Part shown: positions 21,721-26,486 of the stretch, piece by piece | Position numbering within the stretch: the first letter of the stretch is position 1 | How the letters are laid out: each line of letters opens with the position of its first letter | Virus record (IMG/VR): IMGVR_UViG_3300044614_001683 | Span: 1-26,486 of that record | DNA length: 26,486 bases | Strand: one strand, 5' to 3' | Origin: a virus | Notes under the pieces: model-generated | The model's input: only the letters and a program-made list of their open reading frames with translations | The model's database searches: none | Told to the model about the DNA's origin: nothing | Position numbers and translations under genes: made by a program

Positions 21721-23348
21721 GTTGGAGCCCGGCCTTCGTCGCCGCCATCGAAGCGGGCGAGTCCATCCGCATCCGGCTTTCGTGGGCCGGCGCGACCGTC
21801 GCCACCTCGGACGGCTCCGGCGGGTGGGCCATGACGCGGATGCCGGTGGTATCCGGGTGGGGTTTGCAGCTTCGGACGTGGCAGTGTTCGCTGCCGGTGA
21901 TGTCCTTCGAGATTGCCGCCACGCCCGCCGAATACCAAGCCATCACGGGCCAAGTAGTGCTCGGCTCTGTCGTCTCCGTGTTCGCGGAATTCTCCGGCGG
22001 CACGGAACGCATTTGGCGCGGGCGCATCCTCGACTATTCGATGGGCGGCATTGGTGACCAAACCAGGGTCCGAATCGACGTTTCGGATTTGGTCGCCTAC
22101 ACCCTCGACCGCATCCCCACCGGGAGCACCTACCCGGCGCCGCTCTTCGACGGCGTGGGCAGAAAGGCGCCGCAGAGGGTCCGCCTTGGTATGGTCCCGT
22201 TTGACGACTTCACGTTGGCGACGGTCCAGGCCGAATACACAACGCTCGCATCCGGCTTCACCCCTGGCGTTTCGACTGAGCTTGACGTGGGGAGCACCAC
22301 GTCTTTCACGCTCGGCTATGACTTCGCCAATAGCACCCCCATCGCGGCGGCGGTGCTTGCGAAGGCCAATGGGACGGAGGGCTTCGTCTACTTCGGCGCG
22401 AAGACCAGCACCAAACTGCAAACCCTGACCTTCCCGCAGATGCCGGGCGGGACGCCGGCTAATCCGCCGTTCGCCACGTCCTACGCCATCGCTTCCGAGG
22501 TCTACCCTGTCGCCGTGGTGGCGGGGCACCCCTTCACGGTCATCCAGTCCGTCTGGACTTCGACCGGCGTATCCCTGGCGAACGGGCCTTATGACCGCCT
22601 CCCGTCCGCGTGGGCGCAAGGCATCCCCTACGGGGAGATTGACGCCACCGATGCGAACCGATGGTCGGCGCTTGTCTACACCTCTTCGGTTGGCTCGGAC
22701 CCATGGACCGCGATTCAGACCCGCGTGGAATGGGAATCCGGGGCCGACCTTTACGCATGGGCCGCGCCCCTCGGAATCTGGCCCGTCACGCGCCAAGGCC
22801 AACTAACGCTGCGGGCGGCCATCGTTCCGGCTTCCGCTGGCGCGACCGTCATAGCCGGCGTGGTCAACGACTCCAACATCGTCGCGCTCGGGAGGCACAA
22901 AATCCGGGCCGCCGGTTGCGACGCCGAATATCGGGCGCTGCCTTTCTCGCACGCCACGTACCACGCGGTAGGGGCGGCCGGGAATCCAACAGAGGTCTAC
23001 GTCTTAGGCCGGTCCAACCTCCGGCCGGTCACGCGCCCCGCGCAGTATTCGCCCGCGCCGCTGGACCTAAACCAGCACGTCATTGGCGAAACCGCGCCCA
23101 TCGCGCAAGACCTTGACCGCCGCGTGGCGCCGTGGGCGTGCCGCGTACCCTTCGAGGTCGAAGGCGTGGAGCTTTGGGGCGCCGCCGTCGGTTGGGTGCC
23201 GGGCGATATCGTGCGCGTCACGTCGGCCGCCATCCCCATCGGGGGCGGCGCGACCGCGCAGGATACCCCGGCGGTCTGGATTCCCGAAGAGGTCGATTGG
23301 GGAAGCCGGACGGCGCGGGGCCGGTTGGTCTTCCTACCCGCGCAATAG
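21717..23348 (+). CDS. Tail tip/baseplate hub-like protein
   Basis: A 543-residue product, the last plus-strand structural gene. The start (SWSPAFVAAIEAGESIRIRLSWAG) and strands such as WRGRILDYSMGG and TRVRIDVSDLVAYTLDRIP suggest a hub-like N-terminal beta domain. The C-terminal region GDIVRVTSAAIPIGG...WIPEEVDWGSRTARGRLVF resembles the end of phage tail hub proteins. No peptidase motif was seen. GTG 21717 in a GTGA overlap. It is somewhat short for a central tail protein, and no fibre gene follows on this strand. It ends tail-to-tail with the minus-strand operon, overlapping it by 15 bp. Confidence 0.65.
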   Translation: MSWSPAFVAAIEAGESIRIRLSWAGATVATSDGSGGWAMTRMPVVSGWGLQLRTWQCSLPVMSFEIAATPAEYQAITGQVVLGSVVSVFAEFSGGTERIWRGRILDYSMGGIGDQTRVRIDVSDLVAYTLDRIPTGSTYPAPLFDGVGRKAPQRVRLGMVPFDDFTLATVQAEYTTLASGFTPGVSTELDVGSTTSFTLGYDFANSTPIAAAVLAKANGTEGFVYFGAKTSTKLQTLTFPQMPGGTPANPPFATSYAIASEVYPVAVVAGHPFTVIQSVWTSTGVSLANGPYDRLPSAWAQGIPYGEIDATDANRWSALVYTSSVGSDPWTAIQTRVEWESGADLYAWAAPLGIWPVTRQGQLTLRAAIVPASAGATVIAGVVNDSNIVALGRHKIRAAGCDAEYRALPFSHATYHAVGAAGNPTEVYVLGRSNLRPVTRPAQYSPAPLDLNQHVIGETAPIAQDLDRRVAPWACRVPFEVEGVELWGAAVGWVPGDIVRVTSAAIPIGGGATAQDTPAVWIPEEVDWGSRTARGRLVFLPAQ

Positions 23349-23660
23349 CTCCAACAATCGGCGGATGATGCCCTCGGCTTCCGCGGCGACTTGCGGATAG
23401 CCGGCCGCCTCCGCGTAAGCCACAAGGTCCACGGCCTCTTGCAGCGCGTCCACGGCGTGATTCCGGCCGTTCACACGCTGCAAGGGCACACCGTACCGCG
23501 CGATTCCCTGCGCCCTACGTTCGACGTACAACGCGCGCAACCGAGGGTCAGAGGTCCGCGCGATGATTTCGGCCCAAACGTCGCCATCGGCGGGCGTGGG
23601 GTCGGGCTCCGGCGTAAGCCGGGCGGCAAGGGCCGCAAGCTGTTGCCGGTCGGCGCTCAT
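23334..23660 (-). CDS. Conserved small phage protein, RYG-P-LQ/NGR type
   Basis: A 108-residue product at the end of the minus-strand operon. Its core RRAQGIARYGVPLQRVNGRN (49-68) followed by AVDALQEAVDLVAYAEAAG (69-87) is a pattern I know from many phage hypothetical proteins (R..Gi.RYG..Lq..NGR...D..qEa.Dl..Y). All-helical NTP-pyrophosphohydrolase (MazG-like) or related roles have been suggested for similar helical proteins, but no catalytic set can be assigned here. ATG 23660 has GGAGG upstream and overlaps the previous stop. Its stop lies inside the tail-tip gene on the other strand. Confidence 0.7.
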   Translation of the reverse strand: MSADRQQLAALAARLTPEPDPTPADGDVWAEIIARTSDPRLRALYVERRAQGIARYGVPLQRVNGRNHAVDALQEAVDLVAYAEAAGYPQVAAEAEGIIRRLLELLRG

Positions 23661-23824
23661 CCGAACCTCCGCATCCAGTCGGCCAAAGCCGCCTCTGCCG
23701 CCTCCCGGGTGGGCGCCGTGGCGTGAACCTCGTAGGGCACGGGGTCGCCGTATGCGAAATACCGGGCCGACCATTTCCACCGGCCGCGGTATTCGGTGAT
23801 GGACTGCCAGAGGCGCGGGGTCAT
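23657..23824 (-). CDS. 55-residue protein
   Basis: A 55-residue product with aromatic-rich start (LWQSITEYRGRWKWSARYFAYG) and a helix at the end (REAAEAALADWMRRFG). No family recognised. It looks like a small strand-plus-helix domain. Both its start and its stop overlap neighbours by ATGA, so it is coupled within the operon. Confidence 0.6.
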   Translation of the reverse strand: MTPRLWQSITEYRGRWKWSARYFAYGDPVPYEVHATAPTREAAEAALADWMRRFG

Positions 23825-24558
23825 GGGGCGGCCTCCAAGGCGACGATGAGGGCCTCGGCCTCGCTGCCGTGACCCCAGGACCCCACGCTGCCCCCACGGG
23901 GCACGCCCAGCGCGCGGCACGCCTCCGCATCGAGGTGCAGGTCGCAGACCTCCCACGCGATCACGCCGTCGGACACGCGGCGCGTCGTGGACTGGCGCGC
24001 GTAGACGGTCGGGCATCGCCACGACTCCCGCACCAAAGCGAGCAGACAGCCCAGCGTGGCGGGGTCGGTGAGGTCGGGGACCATCCCGGGGTAGGGAGTC
24101 CAGCCCCGCGTGAGGTCCGGCACGCGCCCCACAATCGGCTCCATCGGGGCGGCGCGCGGCACGATGTAGCACATCCCCGGCATCCACCTCCACCGGGGGC
24201 AGGCGACGGCGCGGTGGGCGAGGTCGGCGGGGCTCACGACGCGGATGGCGGCGAACACCTCCGCGCGGGCGGTGGCGCGGACGTGCGCGGCGAAGGCGGC
24301 CACGGCGTCGGGGAGGGCCGCCGGGGCGGAAGCCGGGGTCGGGAAGAGCGGCGCGGGCTCCGCTTCGGTGGTGGCCGTGGCGCGCGGCGGGGCGCCGGCC
24401 AGACGCAGGGCGTTCGCGACGGCCTTTGTCGAGCGGGGCGGGCGCCCGCGGGCGGTCATTTCGGCGGCGACTTCGGCCCACGGAAGCGACGTGTCCGCAG
24501 CGATTTCGAGGCCGACGCGGTAATCGGCGGAATCCCAATACTTGCGAGCGTAGGTCAT
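23821..24558 (-). CDS. DNA-binding-like protein, HTH paralogue A
   Basis: A 245-residue product. Residues 12-60 (RVGLEIAADTSLPWAEVAAEM, then STKAVANALRLAGAP) look like a helix-turn-helix or SANT/Myb-like DNA-reading unit, and are about half identical to residues 11-57 of the product at 25700-26029. Residues 60-85 are a Pro/Ala linker. The rest (about 90-245) contains ACPRWRWMPGMCYIV, VRESWRCPTVYARQ and DGVIAWEVCDLHLDAEACRALG, with several Cys and His, not recognised. ATG 24558 has AGGAG (minus strand of 24566-24570) within a 12-base leader also found before recT. Probably a regulator or DNA-associated protein. Confidence 0.65.
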   Translation of the reverse strand: MTYARKYWDSADYRVGLEIAADTSLPWAEVAAEMTARGRPPRSTKAVANALRLAGAPPRATATTEAEPAPLFPTPASAPAALPDAVAAFAAHVRATARAEVFAAIRVVSPADLAHRAVACPRWRWMPGMCYIVPRAAPMEPIVGRVPDLTRGWTPYPGMVPDLTDPATLGCLLALVRESWRCPTVYARQSTTRRVSDGVIAWEVCDLHLDAEACRALGVPRGGSVGSWGHGSEAEALIVALEAAP

Positions 24559-24588
24559 CTGGCTTCTCCTGTTCTGGTTTGGCCGGGG

Positions 24589-25116
24589 TCAGACCGGCAT
24601 TTCACGGGCGTACAAGGCGATGCAGGCGGCATCAATGAGGCCGTCATGGTCGCCGACGAAATCCGCGACGCGCGGATGCCGGCTGCGAAGCCACGAAAGC
24701 CGAAGGGCGGTTAGCGTGGTCTTGCGGGCGCCGGGCTCGCCGTGCAAGCCGAGGTGGCGCGTCCACGCGGCGGGGTCAATGACTTCGTAGCGATCGGCAT
24801 CAAGGCCGAAAGCGAGGGCGGCGGCGATTCCGGCGTTCGCGCCCTGCGCAATCTGAGCTTGCCCCGGGCGGCCGGCGGCGGCCTCGACCGCGACGATAAG
24901 CGGCTCCGGGCTTGCGTTGACGGCGGTGCGCGCCGCCCGGAAAACAGCAGCCAGCGCGCGCACCATTTCGGCTTGGCGCTCATGGGCGCGGGCGCGGGGA
25001 CGCGGGCGGTAGTGGTCCGAGAATCGGGCCGCATAAACCGGGAGGGCGAAGGGCCCATCCCAACGGAGCGCGACGGCGGCGCCGTCCACGCCGGGGTCAA
25101 CGCCGACGGTTAGCAT
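24589..25116 (-). CDS. RuvC-like Holliday junction resolvase
   Basis: Predicted RNase H-fold nuclease that cuts branched DNA before packaging or during recombination; it would complement the YqaJ/RecT pair at the other end. The 175-residue product has the family landmarks: VGVDPG with D7, VAVEAAAGRPG with E78, the QGANAGIAAALAFG helix (91-104), DPAAWTRHLGLHG (114-126), and the C-terminal GDHDGLIDAACIA with H157, D158 and D162. Length matches RuvC-type enzymes. ATG 25116 with GAGGAA upstream is chosen; the longer frame to 25314 overlaps the neighbour and reads as shadow. It overlaps the upstream gene by 20 bp. Confidence 0.85.
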   Translation of the reverse strand: MLTVGVDPGVDGAAVALRWDGPFALPVYAARFSDHYRPRPRARAHERQAEMVRALAAVFRAARTAVNASPEPLIVAVEAAAGRPGQAQIAQGANAGIAAALAFGLDADRYEVIDPAAWTRHLGLHGEPGARKTTLTALRLSWLRSRHPRVADFVGDHDGLIDAACIALYAREMPV

Positions 25117-25426
25117 GGGTTTCCTCGGGATGAAAATCGCGGGTGTACCGGCGCCCCTCTTCGATGGCTTCGGCGGCCTTTCCGAGGTGGCGGTGCACGT
25201 CGGCAAGGTCGGCGCCGGTAGATTCGGCGACAAGCGCGGACAGGGATGCGAAGCCGACTTCCGCGCGCTGGAATGCCGCCCTGGCTTGCGCCAAATGCTC
25301 CGCCGCGTCGCCACGATGGCCCGTCACCATCGCGGAACGGGCCCGCCAACGCGACCAGCGAGCGAAGGCGAGGTCGAAAAGCAGAAGCTCGTAGATGCTG
25401 CGGACTTCCATCCGGCCCGGCGTCAC
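25097..25426 (-). CDS. Helical hypothetical protein
   Basis: A 109-residue, almost fully helical product (IYELLLFDLAFARWSRWRARS, HLAQARAAFQRAEVGFASLSALVAE, DLADVHRHLGKAAEAIEEGRRY) with heptad-like spacing, possibly a small coiled-coil or DNA-processing accessory. Not recognised. GTG 25426 is chosen because it overlaps the previous TGA (GTGA), the common style here; ATG 25411 would be five residues shorter. It precedes and overlaps the RuvC-like gene. Confidence 0.65.
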   Translation of the reverse strand: MTPGRMEVRSIYELLLFDLAFARWSRWRARSAMVTGHRGDAAEHLAQARAAFQRAEVGFASLSALVAESTGADLADVHRHLGKAAEAIEEGRRYTRDFHPEETHANRRR

Positions 25427-25644
25427 AGCGTCACCCGGGCGAGCCACGCGGCCAAGCGTTCGGGCGGCATGTCATAGGCCGTCACGTTATCGACCGCGCG
25501 CGCCGGATACGCGCTCCATGCGCCGCCGCGCTCTTCGAGGTACCAGCGCACCGCGCCGCAAACCGAAAGCGCGACGATGCGCTTTTCGGCGGTCCCAACG
25601 TCCCGCCAAGTCCACGGCGGGAGCACCAGCGAATCGAAGTTCAT
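25423..25644 (-). CDS. 73-residue protein behind the minus-strand promoter
   Basis: A 73-residue product, first gene after the promoter at 25661-25689. It begins NFDSLVLPPWTWRDVG and contains a VALSVCGAVRWYLEE helix and a PPERLAAWLARVTL end. Not recognised. ATG 25644 is chosen over an upstream start because it lies a short distance after GGAAAGGG and near the predicted transcript start. As the first gene after the promoter it is likely well expressed. Confidence 0.65.
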   Translation of the reverse strand: MNFDSLVLPPWTWRDVGTAEKRIVALSVCGAVRWYLEERGGAWSAYPARAVDNVTAYDMPPERLAAWLARVTL

Positions 25645-25660
25645 ACTGCACCCTTTCCGA

Positions 25661-25689
25661 ATGGTAGCACGGCGCCCGCCGTGAGGCAA
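25661..25689 (-). promoter_or_regulatory. Sigma70-like promoter of the minus-strand operon
   Basis: On the minus strand TTGCCT (25689-25684), 17-bp spacer, TACCAT (25666-25661), with TGC before the -10. The transcript would start about 10 bases before the 73-residue gene. It would drive the genes from 25644 down to 23334. Confidence 0.6.
25668..25683. repeat. Palindrome filling the promoter spacer
   Basis: CACGGCG (25668-25674), CC, CGCCGTG (25677-25683): perfect 7-bp arms with a 2-bp centre. It occupies 16 of the 17 bases between -35 and -10 of the minus-strand promoter, a classic place for a repressor site. Confidence 0.55.
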
Positions 25690-25699
25690 GCGCCGCGGG

Positions 25700-26029
25700 T
25701 TATTCGCCGCGGATGGGCCGGATATCGACCCGGATTCCGCCCGCGATAAGCTCGACCGTCACGCGCGACGGCCGGGAGACAGTGAAGGCCACAAGGCCGG
25801 GAGACTTCGCACGCTTGGACGGCGCATCCTCCGGCGCCCGCTTCCGGCGCACATCAGCACGAACCGGCGCCCCGGCGCGCACAAGCGTCTTGCGCACGGC
25901 TTGCGGCCCGCGCAGGGCGTAGCCTTCGGAGGCCATGACCGCGCCGACCTTGCGCCATGACAGGGTGGTGTCGGCGGCGATTTCGAGCCCACGGCGAAGC
26001 TCTGCGGCGGTCCAGGCGGCCCACGTCAC
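25700..26029 (-). CDS. DNA-binding-like protein, HTH paralogue B
   Basis: A 109-residue product. Residues 11-57 (RRGLEIAADTTLSWRKVGAVM, then PQAVRKTLVRAGAPVRA) form the same helix-turn-helix-like unit as the 245-residue protein at 23821-24558; about half of the aligned residues are identical. A basic linker (58-75, RRKRAPEDAPSKRAK) and a beta-type C-terminus (VAFTVSRPSRVTVELIAGGIRVDIRPI) follow. Likely a small transcriptional regulator. GTG 26029 lies in a GTGA overlap with the previous gene. The promoter and palindrome at 25661-25689 lie just downstream, which suggests local feedback. Confidence 0.65.
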   Translation of the reverse strand: MTWAAWTAAELRRGLEIAADTTLSWRKVGAVMASEGYALRGPQAVRKTLVRAGAPVRADVRRKRAPEDAPSKRAKSPGLVAFTVSRPSRVTVELIAGGIRVDIRPIRGE

Positions 26030-26355
26030 GGGTCACCCCCCGGGCGATGCACGCCCGCCTCAATGGCGTCTGCCAGGGCGGAAACCGCGATGGCATTGGC
26101 GAGGTTCTGCCCCACCAATCGCCCCGCCTCCCGACGGAGGAAGAGCACAACGGCCACCCGTTCGCCGACCCGCGCCGCCCGGTGCTCCCGCCGCGCATCG
26201 GCCGCGTTGGCTTCTGCCCGTTCGAGAGCCGCTTCGAGGTTGGCGACCCGCAGCCGTAGCGCGTGCGCCGACTTGGCGGCCGGTGTGACCGCCGCATAAG
26301 GCACGGCCCCGGCCGGGTCGATCGGCACCTCGTCATTGGCCGTCCACGCCTTCAC
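26026..26355 (-). CDS. Coiled-coil hypothetical protein
   Basis: A 109-residue product with a charged helix in the middle (about 28-62, ALRLRVANLEAALERAEANAADARREHRAAR) that should form a coiled coil, and a hydrophobic helix near 66-74 (ERVAVVLFLRREAGRLVG). Not recognised. GTG 26355 has GGAGG upstream on the minus strand, and its stop overlaps the next gene. Part of the small-gene operon. Confidence 0.6.
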   Translation of the reverse strand: MKAWTANDEVPIDPAGAVPYAAVTPAAKSAHALRLRVANLEAALERAEANAADARREHRAARVGERVAVVLFLRREAGRLVGQNLANAIAVSALADAIEAGVHRPGGDP

Positions 26356-26483
26356 GGCACCACCTCCAAGGCGGCCAAGAGGTCGGCACGCTGGCGGCGG
26401 CGCTCTTCGGCCGGGTCGGCGCCAAGGACGGCGGCAGCGATGGCGGAGGCCAAGCCGGCGACGAGGTGGCGTTGGGAGGCCAT
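26352..26483 (-). CDS. 43-residue protein at the window edge
   Basis: A 43-residue frame (ASQRHLVAGLASAIAAAVLGADP, then EERRRQRADLLAALEVV) ending in a GTGA overlap with the next gene. The ATG at 26483 is three bases from the window edge and the codon before it is open, so the true start may lie outside. Helical, not recognised. Confidence 0.5.
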   Translation of the reverse strand: MASQRHLVAGLASAIAAAVLGADPAEERRRQRADLLAALEVVP

Positions 26484-26486
26484 GTA

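Noticed and set aside
1-26486. CRISPR array, tRNA genes, insertion sequences, attachment sites
   Set aside because: No regular repeats, cloverleaf sequences, transposase or integrase were recognised on either strand. Lack of an integrase here does not show the phage is lytic.

Overview
This window is the structural-gene half of a long-tailed (siphovirus-type) double-stranded DNA phage or prophage with very GC-rich DNA. The order is terminase, portal, prohead protease, capsid, connectors, tail tube, tape measure and tail tip. The tube-plus-tape-measure layout, with no sheath gene, points to a non-contractile tail. The host cannot be named from the sequence. Leucine codons CTT and TTG look common for such GC-rich DNA. 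Several genes appear to start without a leader, 5-6 bases after a TANNNT box. That start style is well known in Deinococcota and Actinomycetota, but it is only a hint. No tRNA, CRISPR array, integrase or insertion sequence was seen.

Left part (1-4952, + strand): a D12-type adenine methyltransferase, the large terminase, a 65-residue protein, and a YqaJ-like exonuclease with a RecT-like annealing protein. The recombination pair sits between terminase and portal, which is unusual, and has its own sigma70-like promoters. Middle part (4996-12509, + strand): portal, a prohead protease with an extra C-terminal domain, the likely major capsid protein behind the best promoter of the window, two small proteins separated by hairpins, an Ig/lectin-like surface protein, and a lysis group (M15 endolysin, holin-like protein, a possible tiny lipoprotein).

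At 12644-13537 a PP-loop (PAPS-reductase/DndC-like) gene lies on the minus strand with its own control region and terminator, like a moron cassette. Then follow (13628-23348, + strand) the head-tail connector, an HK97-gp10-like protein, a tail-terminator candidate, a DUF2341-like protein, tail tube, a protein at the chaperone position, tape measure and two tail-tip proteins.

Right part (23334-26486, minus strand): a tight operon running toward the tail genes. It contains small helical proteins, two paralogous proteins with the same N-terminal helix-turn-helix-like region, a RuvC-like resolvase and a conserved small phage protein. It ends tail-to-tail with the tip gene, overlapping it by 15 bp. 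Genes are packed with ATGA, GTGA or TTGA overlaps, so translational coupling is probably general.
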